Source: Actinomycetes bacterium
Lineage (GTDB): Bacteria > Actinomycetota > Coriobacteriia > Coriobacteriales > Eggerthellaceae
Direction of reading: 5' to 3'
Assembly: GCA_023395755.1 (NCBI GenBank)
Contig: JAEWYG010000061.1
Location: 1-5,281 of the forward strand
DNA length: 5,281 nucleotides
In this document: positions 1-5,281 of the stretch, in pieces
Layout: each line of letters starts with the position of its first letter
Numbering within the stretch: the first letter of the stretch is position 1
Translations under genes and position numbers: made by a program
The notes under the pieces: model-generated
Seen by the model: the letters and a program-made list of their open reading frames with translations, nothing else
Told to the model about the DNA's origin: nothing
The model's database searches: none

Positions 1-597
1 CACTGGGCCTGGATCCGAAAGATAGAATTCAAAGAAGTGGCTGATGAAGAGTGCTTTGCTTACTACATATCCGAGGTAAAACACTTTGAAGGCCAGAAAA
101 AAGAGATCGAGAAATTCATCCGCAACCATGCCAAAAAAGACAGGTGGGTAGGCCGTGTTGAAGCCCTGCGTTGCCTAAAAGGAGTAGAGACGATGACTGC
201 ATTTGCCATCACGGTCGAAGTAGGTGTTTTCTCTCGATTTAGCACAGGAACAGCCTTTTCCTCGTGGCTTGGACTGGTTCCTTCTGAATATTCAAGCGGA
301 GAGCGCCTATCAAAAGGCGGCATAACCAAAACGAGTAACTCTCACATTAGAAAACTTCTCATAGAATCGTCTTGGCACTATGCAAATGCAACCCCTAAGC
401 GCAAGAAAGACAGTTGGGGTACAGAAGTACCACTTAGAATAGAAAACCATGCTGCAAAGGGTGTGAAACGCCTCGTGGAAAGACGTCGGCATTTCTACGA
501 TCGAGGTAAAAGGCCCGTTGTTGCCAACTGTGCCACCGCACGCGAATTGGCATGCTGGATGTGGGCTATAGGCTGCATGTGCGAGGATACTCTCTAA
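1..597 (+). CDS. IS110-family transposase, C-terminal part (5' end outside window)
   Basis: This is a DNA recombinase of the IS110/IS1111/IS902 type, which moves its insertion sequence using an N-terminal RuvC-like DEDD domain and a C-terminal Transposase_20 domain with a catalytic serine. Only the C-terminal 198 codons are here. The frame is open from base 1, so the GTG at 37 is not a real start, and the DEDD half lies outside. Visible are a linker helix (about residues 13-50), the helix-hairpin-like opening of Transposase_20 (LKGVETMTAF, from about residue 58), GLVPSEYSSG (91-100) carrying the probable catalytic serine (S99), GGITKT (106-111), IRKLL (116-120) and the typical terminal ARELACWMWAIG (from 180). 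The end is complete, with a TAA at 595-597 and no frameshift. IS110 proteins usually have 320-430 residues, so about half is missing. The family is clear; the choice between IS110 and IS1111 subgroup is not. Confidence 0.93.
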   Translation, partial: HWAWIRKIEFKEVADEECFAYYISEVKHFEGQKKEIEKFIRNHAKKDRWVGRVEALRCLKGVETMTAFAITVEVGVFSRFSTGTAFSSWLGLVPSEYSSGERLSKGGITKTSNSHIRKLLIESSWHYANATPKRKKDSWGTEVPLRIENHAAKGVKRLVERRRHFYDRGKRPVVANCATARELACWMWAIGCMCEDTL

Positions 598-630
598 GAC
601 ATCTACCACGCTTTAAGAGTGCTTTCCATA

Positions 631-656
631 GCTTCTTAACCTGTTAATGCTTTTTT
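631..656 (+). terminator. Possible weak terminator after the transposase
   Basis: A short AT-rich inverted repeat (TTAAC at 636-640, GTTAA at 643-647, with outer GC/GC pairs at 631-632 and 649-650) is followed directly by six T residues at 651-656. It lies about 35 bases after the transposase stop, where a terminator would be expected. The central spacer is only two bases and the stem has few GC pairs, so it would be inefficient. Confidence 0.25.
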
Positions 657-671
657 GATTCGATAGGTCGT

Positions 672-842
672 TGAGAGTGATTCCTGATTTTTTCCTGAGC
701 GTCCAGTAGTGGATATGCTCGCCAACAGACTCTCCTTATGAAGGTGACACTCTCAGCCGTAACAACGAACTGCGTTGCCAGCATGCTGAAACATAACGGG
801 CGCTAAGGCCAGGATTCCAATAAAGGACTCCGGCCGTCCGCC
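672..842 (+). ncRNA. Candidate structured RNA in the IS110 right end (bridge-RNA-like, hypothetical)
   Basis: No convincing reading frame occupies this stretch, yet inverted repeats follow one another closely. TGAGAGTG (672-679) pairs with CACTCTCA (748-755) and encloses a hairpin with GAGC/GCTC (697-700/717-720) and TCCA/TGGA (702-705/710-713), plus CCTT/AAGG (734-737/741-744). Next come CAACG/CGTTG (763-767/773-777) and a long stepped hairpin at 799-842 with small internal loops. IS110-family elements are known to encode a guide (bridge) RNA in a non-coding end: upstream of the transposase in the IS110 group, downstream in the IS1111 group. A multi-hairpin segment just after the transposase therefore suits an IS1111-type bridge RNA. 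The strand, ends and guide loops are inferred, and no promoter was identified. Confidence 0.3.
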
Positions 843-920
843 AGCATGAACCCGCGTATATTAGAGTGCCAATACGAGCGTCGAATAAGACACGCCCATC
901 CAAAAAATGCAAAAGGTCAA

Positions 921-963
921 GATATAAAGAGACCAGATCCGAGAAAATCTTGGACCTGGTCTC
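921..963 (-). terminator. Second terminator-like hairpin downstream of tRNA-Pro
   Basis: Bases 929-944 pair with 948-963, giving 16 positions with one mismatch (937/955) and one G-T pair (941/951), around a 3-base AAA loop. Read on the minus strand the stem is followed by TTTATATC, a T-rich but imperfect tail. On the plus strand the following bases are mixed, so minus-strand termination fits better. It would be a backup terminator for the tRNA transcript, about 35 bases beyond the first one. An alternative is a hairpin belonging to the insertion sequence end or to its target site. Confidence 0.5.
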
Positions 964-997
964 GTATTGCCTCTTGACAATGTTCTGCTCATATTAG

Positions 998-1026
998 AAA
1001 AAAGGTCAGACGCTCGCGTCTGACCT
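998..1026 (-). terminator. Rho-independent terminator of tRNA-Pro
   Basis: A perfect 10-bp stem (1003-1012 with 1017-1026) closes a four-base loop (1013-1016). On the minus strand it is followed by a run of T residues, complementary to the A run at 998-1003. It starts nine bases past the CCA end of the tRNA gene, the standard place for a tRNA terminator. Confidence 0.92.
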
Positions 1027-1034
1027 GCAATTTC

Positions 1035-1111
1035 TGGTCGGGTTGACAGGATTTGAACCTGCGGCCTCTGCGTCCCGAACGCAGCGCTCTACCAAGCTGA
1101 GCCACAACCCG
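1035..1111 (-). tRNA. tRNA-Pro (anticodon CGG)
   Basis: The minus strand folds into a complete 77-base cloverleaf. It has a 7-bp perfect acceptor stem (CGGGTTG with CAACCCG), a D arm GCTC/GAGC, an anticodon stem CTGCG/CGCAG, a loop TTCGGGA giving anticodon CGG at 1075-1077, a 5-base variable loop, and a T arm GCAGG/CCTGT with loop TTCAAAT. The discriminator is A and the 3' CCA is encoded in the DNA. The first pair C1-G72 together with A73 is a known bacterial tRNA-Pro identity signature and supports the assignment. The gene reads CCG codons. It is a single tRNA with its own terminator on one side and a likely promoter on the other. Confidence 0.97.
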
Positions 1112-1136
1112 AAAACTGCTTCAAGCAGCGACGGAT

Positions 1137-1163
1137 ATGATAGCACAATCTAACCGTTTACAA
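1137..1163 (-). promoter_or_regulatory. Likely promoter of tRNA-Pro
   Basis: On the minus strand a -10 box TATCAT (1137-1142) is preceded by TGC, giving an extended -10 element (TGnTATCAT). A possible -35 box TTGTAA lies at 1158-1163 with a short 15-base spacer. A start about seven bases past the -10 would leave a leader of roughly 18 bases before the mature tRNA, which is reasonable. That leader region contains a small inverted repeat (CTGCTT/AAGCAG, 1116-1128). Confidence 0.42.
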
Positions 1164-1236
1164 CAGAAAATGTATGCAAGTATGCAGAAGTTTTGCGTTG
1201 AGGCTGACTGTTCGCCGATTGCCAGTCTAGAGCATT

Positions 1237-1257
1237 TCAAAATTCAGCCTACGCTGA
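1237..1257 (-). terminator. Possible weak terminator of the thioesterase gene
   Basis: About 40 bases beyond the thioesterase stop, on the minus strand, TCAGC pairs with GCTGA (1253-1257 with 1244-1248) around a four-base loop and is followed by ATTTTGA. The stem has five pairs and the T run only four, so it is a weak candidate. The rest of 1112-1298 holds only the tRNA promoter region and nothing that looks coding. Confidence 0.35.
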
Positions 1258-1298
1258 CTTGCACCTGGTGGGCTTAAAGCAAACACCTCTCTCCCGCT

Positions 1299-1721
1299 TT
1301 AGTGCAAAGCATCCTTCTGGGCCACCCGCTCACGCTCCTTCTCGGCAAGACGTTCCAGCGAAACAATCTTGGTAATAACAACGCCTTCAGACACCACATC
1401 TCCCTCGTCGTCGGTGGCAACCACGTTCCAGAACTGCTTGGTGCCCTCCACGCGGTCAAGATCAGCTGTGGCATGCAACAATCCCGTTTTGCCGCTCTTG
1501 CGGTGCCGCACGTGAACATCAATACCAAAAGGACGTTCACGGTCGAAATCCGTACGCTCCTCGGCACCCACACTGGCTACCGATTCGAGTAGCGCAATAG
1601 TAGCGCCTCCATGCAGAAATCCAAAAGGTTGATACAGATCGGGAGTAATAGGCATCGTTGCCTCTACATGCTCCTTGCTTGCCGAAACCATTTTTATGCC
1701 CAGTAAGTCAACCAAGGCCAT
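1299..1721 (-). CDS. PaaI/YdiI-type hotdog-fold acyl-CoA thioesterase
   Basis: This is a predicted cytoplasmic thioesterase that hydrolyses an acyl-CoA or aroyl-CoA to the free acid and CoA. The 140-residue protein has the size of the PaaI/YdiI/EntH family. Its hallmark runs QPFGFLHGGATIALLES at residues 31-47: Q31, H37-G38-G39 and catalytic-type E46 have the same spacing as Gln48, His54 and Glu63 of E. coli YdiI. A second conserved strand, GIDVHVRHRKSG, follows at about 67-78. The charged C-terminal tail (ERLAEKERERVAQK) is probably a surface helix. There is no signal peptide. The ATG at 1721 is chosen because AGGAGG lies five bases upstream; an in-frame ATG at 1751 has no such site and adds ten residues. 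The substrate cannot be read from sequence. Menaquinone (DHNA-CoA) or phenylacetate-type roles exist in the family, but no pathway neighbours are visible. It lies 99 bases after the c-di-GMP gene on the same strand. Confidence 0.88.
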   Translation of the reverse strand: MALVDLLGIKMVSASKEHVEATMPITPDLYQPFGFLHGGATIALLESVASVGAEERTDFDRERPFGIDVHVRHRKSGKTGLLHATADLDRVEGTKQFWNVVATDDEGDVVSEGVVITKIVSLERLAEKERERVAQKDALH

Positions 1722-1726
1722 TACTT

Positions 1727-1732
1727 CCTCCT
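1727..1732 (-). promoter_or_regulatory. Strong Shine-Dalgarno site that fixes the thioesterase start
   Basis: AGGAGG on the minus strand lies five bases (AAGTA) before the ATG at 1721. It falls inside what would be coding sequence if the upstream ATG at 1751 were used, so it argues for the shorter 140-residue protein. It is by far the best ribosome binding site in the window. Confidence 0.8.
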
Positions 1733-1778
1733 TGTTCAAAATGTTCAACAAACCACCGGTGTCGGCAGTTTCCCGTCA

Positions 1779-1784
1779 AGTATA
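1779..1784 (-). promoter_or_regulatory. Possible -10 box for the thioesterase gene
   Basis: TATACT on the minus strand lies in the 99-base gap between the c-di-GMP gene and the thioesterase. No good -35 box is seen at 16-18 bases, so this is a weak call. If real, it would give a leader of about 50 bases and independent expression of the thioesterase. Confidence 0.2.
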
Positions 1785-1803
1785 CGCGCAGCCTGCAAAC
1801 GAG

Positions 1804-1821
1804 GCGACGGACAGACGTCGC
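1804..1821 (-). terminator. GC-rich hairpin at the end of the c-di-GMP gene, poor T tail
   Basis: GCGACG (1816-1821, read on the minus strand) pairs perfectly with CGTCGC (1804-1809) around a six-base loop. The stem begins on the last base of the TAG stop codon at 1821-1823. The tail reads CTCGTTTGC, with only three T residues together, so full termination is doubtful. It may attenuate read-through into the thioesterase or protect the mRNA 3' end. Confidence 0.28.
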
Positions 1822-4800
1822 TACTCGTCCGTCGGCGCAAAATCCTGCTCTTGAAACTCTTCATAGAACGAACAGATTAGCCTTTTTGCCTCGTCAGAGG
1901 CAGGATAAGGCTGCTCTGCGGGTCTTCCTACAAGATACCCTTGTACGTAATCTACCTCCAGACCAATAAGAGCCCGCAGTTCGGCCTTTGTCTCCACACC
2001 CTCAGCCACCACCCGAATGCCGCGATCATGAGAAAAGTTTATAAGATTACGCGCAATATCCTGATGGTCTTTCATTCGGTCGATATTGCGAACAACACTC
2101 ATGTCTAGCTTCACGAAATCTGCTCGATACTCTAAAAGCGAAGTTTCGCCATTGTAGCCACTTCCGAAATCATCAATAGCCAAACGTGCGCCCCACTTTC
2201 GAACCACGTTTTCCTCATAAAGCGACATTTCTCGACTGTATTCGTTTTCAGTTATCTCTACTACCATTCGATTAAACAACCAGCCAAAACGTCGCTGAAG
2301 CTCTCTATCATCGTCAGATGAAAGTCGCTGCGTAGCAATGCTATTCACAAACAAAGCTGCTCCGTCGGCGCTGGCATAAGGAGCGAATGCCTCAAGAGCT
2401 CCAAAAAACGTTAAACGTTCTACCTGATAAAGCTTCGACTGAGAGCGCGCCAACAATAACACGCGATCGGGAGTGGAAATAGACTCCAATCGCGGTCGCA
2501 TGAGAGCCTCATAGGCTCTAGTTTCCCCGTTACGCGCGTCGACAATAGGTTGAAAATGGTAATCAACCAGCTGCTCATCTAACAAGCGATTTAGATCTTC
2601 CTTATCGCTTAAAATAAATGCACCTCGCTCGTAACTTTCTCGGTCGAAATGCATGAGTTCGCCCTTGCGACTATTCTTTGCCTCATACATGGCAAAATCG
2701 GCATACTCACGCAAACGAACAAAATCGGTTGCATCCTTGGGATAAAATGCCACACCAACCGACGCGCGCACCTTGAGTGCCGCTCCATCGGGGGTTTCAA
2801 GAGCGCTGGTAGCAAGCGCGCGCATAAACCCATCAAATAGGCAATGCGCATCACTTTCTCCCTTACAGTGGTTGGCAAAGACAAGAAATTCATCGCCCGA
2901 AATGCGCGCATACATACCTTTACCTCTAAAGGAGGCGCGAATAACACTGGCGGCAGCCTTAATGTAATAGTCTCCCCAATCGTGTCCATAGGTATCGTTA
3001 ATGTACTTAAGGTTATCCAAATCGAGCATAAGCATGGCACCAAACTCTGGTGGACGCTCAGACAAACATTCCGTAACACACTGCTCAAATGCGCGTCGAT
3101 TCAGAAGACCCGTCAACACATCATGATCGCGTTCGTGCTCAATCCGACGACGCGTGACAATCTCATCGGTGACATCTTCGATAAGGCCAATGTTGCCACG
3201 ATGGTCACCAACTTCGACAGAAACAAGGCGAACCCAACGACGACCCTCTCGGTCTGAGATAATCCATCGCCCTTCGCCCTCCTTCTCGAGACGATGCTCC
3301 AAAGACATAAAAAGGCGCTTAAACGCATCGAGCGGCATAGTGCCGCAACCTTCCTTGGCGTCCGAAAACTCAGCATCACCCGCTTCGATTGCTGCAAACC
3401 GACGGATAGAACCCAACGTATCAAAAAAGCCATCAGTGTATGAGACTATGCCGGTTTCCTCATTGCATTCGAACGCGGCAATGGAGCGATCGGACAACTT
3501 GAGTATTTCAGACAATCGTGAAGCCGAAGCCGCAACCTCGCAGCCCAATGACTCGATAGCTTCCGACAGCTCGTCAATCTCTACGATGTTAGTAGGAGTA
3601 AATGAGATAGGCTGCTCGGGACGAGCTGCCCGCACCTCCCTCATAAGGTTGCGCAAGCGGGAAGAAGATACCCATGCCGTAAACAGGGCAATACAGACAC
3701 CAATGAAAACAGAGAGGCCAAACACCTTCCATAGATTAGCCGAGAGAGTCTGCGGTGCAGAAAATAGTTCATTTTCTCGCTCTAGCCCAATCAATGCCCA
3801 ATGGTCTGACGCAAACGGCGACGTACTATCGTAAAGCTTAAGTTCTTTGGCAGTAGCAACCGCCCGGTCGTCGAGCGCCGAGTCGCTAGCAGCATCAACC
3901 ATCATACGTCCCCTGCGATCAAGTGTCGCTTTAAGCGAGCCATCTGCGACATAGGGGCTTTGAAAGGCCCCCGTGGTAGTTAGCGCCTCGTAGGTACGTT
4001 TGTAACCTTCGAGTGGGAAGACCCCGCCATCGCGAGCATACCCCTCTTCCTCTCCGGTAACCACGAGCAAGGAGGACCCGCTTCCTTCTTCACTAAAATC
4101 ACCATAGGGAAGATAGGCAACCATACGGTCAAGCTGCACTTCAACACCCAGCACGCCCACTACCGTGCCCGCAGCATCCCTCAAGGGCATGCTGTACGTA
4201 AGTGACGGCGTCCCGGCCCATCCCAAATTGACCGGCTTGCCCCAGTATCCCAAATCGGAAGCCTTCGCCTGCGGGTACTCCTGAGCAGCCCGAAAAGGAC
4301 GATAATAAAAGTCGCTTTGTGCCTCGCCTTGAGCCTTAATAGGAAAGGTTGCCGACCATTGACTGTCAAGCGCAATATTCAATCCCTTTCCCACACTGAT
4401 GGGACAGACGGCAAGTTGTAGGTCCGAATTGTTTTCCGCATCGGCCTTAGGATTAGAATCGCGCAGATAAAGAGCTGTATGTACCGTATCTTCCGTCCCT
4501 AGCGCAGCATCTGACCCGTTTGCCAGCACAAGAAAAATGCCGTCCACTTCGGAGCGCTTCATAAAAGCAAGTAAATCATTGGCCGAACGATCAATAATAG
4601 TCACCGCAACATCGGAGCCCGGCTCAATGGCTGCTGACGAAACAACCTTAGTGGCTAATGTCTCGTTGATATGTCTTTCTACCCCTTCCGCTGTCGCATC
4701 AAGGTCTGACCAGCGAGACACCATGTCATTTTCAAGATAGGCCGCGCGATTTGAAACATGAGTCGAAAACAGATCGTAAGCATCAGCCTCCATTTGAGAG

Positions 4801-4955
4801 AGGGTCCCACTGCCCGAAAGCACAAAAGCACAAAGGGAAACTTGCAAAACCAGCGCGATGCAGAAAGGCACAAAAATAAGGAGCTTAAAGGTTAACCCTC
4901 GTCTTGATCTGCGTTCCGTCTCTTGTTCTGAACTCACTCCGACACCATCCCGCAT
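1821..4955 (-). CDS. Membrane-bound Cache-PAS-GGDEF-EAL c-di-GMP turnover protein
   Basis: Predicted inner-membrane sensor that makes and/or degrades c-di-GMP. Residues count from the ATG at 4955 (1044 aa). Order: basic N-terminus; TM1 (about 22-48); extracytoplasmic region of some 360 residues resembling a double Cache sensor (its YSMPLRD...GVLGVEV stretch, about 254-273, is typical); TM2 (409-431); short HAMP-like/coiled linker (to about 480); PAS-like domain (480-596); GGDEF (about 603-768); EAL (about 785-1015). The cyclase keeps metal-site D645, KYIND and GHDWGD, with signature SGDEF (686-690). The I-site position reads RGKG (677-680), not RxxD. The EAL domain keeps E816 of EALMRP, N871, E900, D928-D929, K949, E985 and Q1005, so phosphodiesterase activity is likely. 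The start is uncertain: the ATG has AAAGG touching it, and a TTG at 4976 adds seven residues. Upstream spacing suggests an operon. Confidence 0.93.
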   Translation of the reverse strand: MRDGVGVSSEQETERRSRRGLTFKLLIFVPFCIALVLQVSLCAFVLSGSGTLSQMEADAYDLFSTHVSNRAAYLENDMVSRWSDLDATAEGVERHINETLATKVVSSAAIEPGSDVAVTIIDRSANDLLAFMKRSEVDGIFLVLANGSDAALGTEDTVHTALYLRDSNPKADAENNSDLQLAVCPISVGKGLNIALDSQWSATFPIKAQGEAQSDFYYRPFRAAQEYPQAKASDLGYWGKPVNLGWAGTPSLTYSMPLRDAAGTVVGVLGVEVQLDRMVAYLPYGDFSEEGSGSSLLVVTGEEEGYARDGGVFPLEGYKRTYEALTTTGAFQSPYVADGSLKATLDRRGRMMVDAASDSALDDRAVATAKELKLYDSTSPFASDHWALIGLERENELFSAPQTLSANLWKVFGLSVFIGVCIALFTAWVSSSRLRNLMREVRAARPEQPISFTPTNIVEIDELSEAIESLGCEVAASASRLSEILKLSDRSIAAFECNEETGIVSYTDGFFDTLGSIRRFAAIEAGDAEFSDAKEGCGTMPLDAFKRLFMSLEHRLEKEGEGRWIISDREGRRWVRLVSVEVGDHRGNIGLIEDVTDEIVTRRRIEHERDHDVLTGLLNRRAFEQCVTECLSERPPEFGAMLMLDLDNLKYINDTYGHDWGDYYIKAAASVIRASFRGKGMYARISGDEFLVFANHCKGESDAHCLFDGFMRALATSALETPDGAALKVRASVGVAFYPKDATDFVRLREYADFAMYEAKNSRKGELMHFDRESYERGAFILSDKEDLNRLLDEQLVDYHFQPIVDARNGETRAYEALMRPRLESISTPDRVLLLARSQSKLYQVERLTFFGALEAFAPYASADGAALFVNSIATQRLSSDDDRELQRRFGWLFNRMVVEITENEYSREMSLYEENVVRKWGARLAIDDFGSGYNGETSLLEYRADFVKLDMSVVRNIDRMKDHQDIARNLINFSHDRGIRVVAEGVETKAELRALIGLEVDYVQGYLVGRPAEQPYPASDEAKRLICSFYEEFQEQDFAPTDE

Positions 4956-4985
4956 CCTTTGTTGACTTTGCCCCAAATAGCTACA

Positions 4986-5281
4986 CTACGAAACCGCCGC
5001 TTCAAGCTGCGTGGCAAGATCGGCAAGCCAAGCATCGAATACTGCATCCTCTAAATACGGAGCAACAGCATCGGAAGGGGCCACACCAGCCTCAATGGCG
5101 GCAACGATAGCGGCGCGATCGGCAGTTGCCTTACTGGACAGCGCCCGGTCCAACACGGCGCGAGCCTGCACGCCACCCTTGAACGGAGGAGTCGCATAAA
5201 CACCGTTCTCAATAGTCTCCAGGGTAGCGGGAAGATTTGCCAAATAATTTTCGGATACACCCTCCATCGATTGGGTAGCAC
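4986..5281 (-). CDS. Unrecognised protein, C-terminal end only (5' end outside window)
   Basis: The frame is open from the window edge, so the ATG at 5267 is probably internal, and it ends with TAG at 4986-4988. The visible 98 residues are alanine-rich and soluble, with no membrane segment. A stretch reading NGVYATPPFKGGVQAR (about residues 26-41) precedes two or three predicted amphipathic helices ending in DAWLADLATQLEAAVS. I do not recognise the family. The C-terminal lobe of an extracytoplasmic solute-binding protein would be conceivable beside a Cache-sensor gene, but no specific motif supports it. The stop lies only 9 bases before the TTG and 30 bases before the ATG start candidate of the c-di-GMP gene, so the two are probably cotranscribed and may be functionally linked. 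Coding is supported by the long open frame and its regular amino-acid composition. Confidence 0.7.
   Translation of the reverse strand, partial: ATQSMEGVSENYLANLPATLETIENGVYATPPFKGGVQARAVLDRALSSKATADRAAIVAAIEAGVAPSDAVAPYLEDAVFDAWLADLATQLEAAVS

Larger units (their letters stand above)
1..850 (+). mobile_element. IS110-family insertion sequence, right-hand part, outer boundary approximate
   Basis: The transposase 3' half plus the hairpin-rich non-coding DNA after it is read as the right part of an IS110-type element. These elements usually lack clear terminal inverted repeats and long target duplications, so the outer end cannot be placed from one copy. The limit at about 850 is a guess, set by the last strong secondary structure (799-842). 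The end should lie somewhere between 598 and the minus-strand terminator-like hairpin at 929-963. The left end is outside the window. Confidence 0.5.

Noticed and set aside
37..597. GTG at 37 as the start of a short complete transposase gene
   Set aside because: The frame is open and coding-like from base 1, and the N-terminal catalytic half of the family is missing, so the gene is cut by the window and does not start there.
310..609. Minus-strand open frame of 99 codons over the transposase end
   Set aside because: It is antisense to the conserved transposase C-terminus and its translation has no recognisable features.
598..930. CRISPR array or integron attC site in the repeat-rich gap
   Set aside because: The repeats are short, few and irregularly spaced, with no spacer pattern. 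No matching core and inverse-core attC motifs or gene cassettes are present.
974..979. Perfect TTGACA on the plus strand as a -35 box
   Set aside because: No -10 box lies at 16-18 bases. The best AT-rich hexamer is only 12 bases away, and the site sits between minus-strand terminators with no plus-strand gene ahead.
1721..1751. ATG at 1751 as the thioesterase start
   Set aside because: It lacks a ribosome binding site, whereas AGGAGG lies five bases before the ATG at 1721. The shorter protein also matches the usual family length.
3154..3834. 226-codon plus-strand open frame
   Set aside because: It lies wholly opposite the c-di-GMP gene, where the minus-strand frame carries recognisable PAS and linker sequence. 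Its translation is low-complexity, rich in serine and arginine, and shows no domain.

Overview
The window looks like bacterial chromosome of moderate GC, close to 50 percent by eye. Nothing identifies the species. A very large membrane-bound Cache/PAS/GGDEF/EAL protein next to a PaaI-type thioesterase would fit a Coriobacteriia-like actinobacterium, but that is only a guess.

Layout: bases 1-597 (+ strand) hold the C-terminal half of an IS110-family transposase whose reading frame enters from outside the window. Bases 598 to about 900 have no convincing gene but are rich in inverted repeats. This is probably the non-coding right end of the insertion sequence and possibly the source of a bridge-type guide RNA. 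Bases 921-1026 hold two hairpins with T-rich tails on the minus strand. The second is a textbook intrinsic terminator for the minus-strand tRNA-Pro(CGG) at 1035-1111, which has its own likely promoter at 1137-1163.

From 1299 to the right edge everything is on the minus strand, read right to left. First comes the 3' end of an unrecognised gene (4986-5281, cut by the window). It is followed within 9-30 bases by a roughly 1044-residue transmembrane c-di-GMP turnover protein (1821-4955). After a 99-base gap comes a 140-residue hotdog-fold acyl-CoA thioesterase (1299-1721), preceded by a near-perfect ribosome binding site.

The unknown gene and the c-di-GMP gene are close enough to be one operon. 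The thioesterase may be read from the same transcript or from its own weak promoter. The c-di-GMP protein should sense an extracytoplasmic signal through its Cache region and adjust c-di-GMP through GGDEF and EAL domains. Both domains keep their catalytic residues, although the cyclase motif reads SGDEF and the inhibitory I-site lacks its aspartate. The insertion sequence and the tRNA unit converge, so the hairpin-rich stretch between them is the least explained part of the window.
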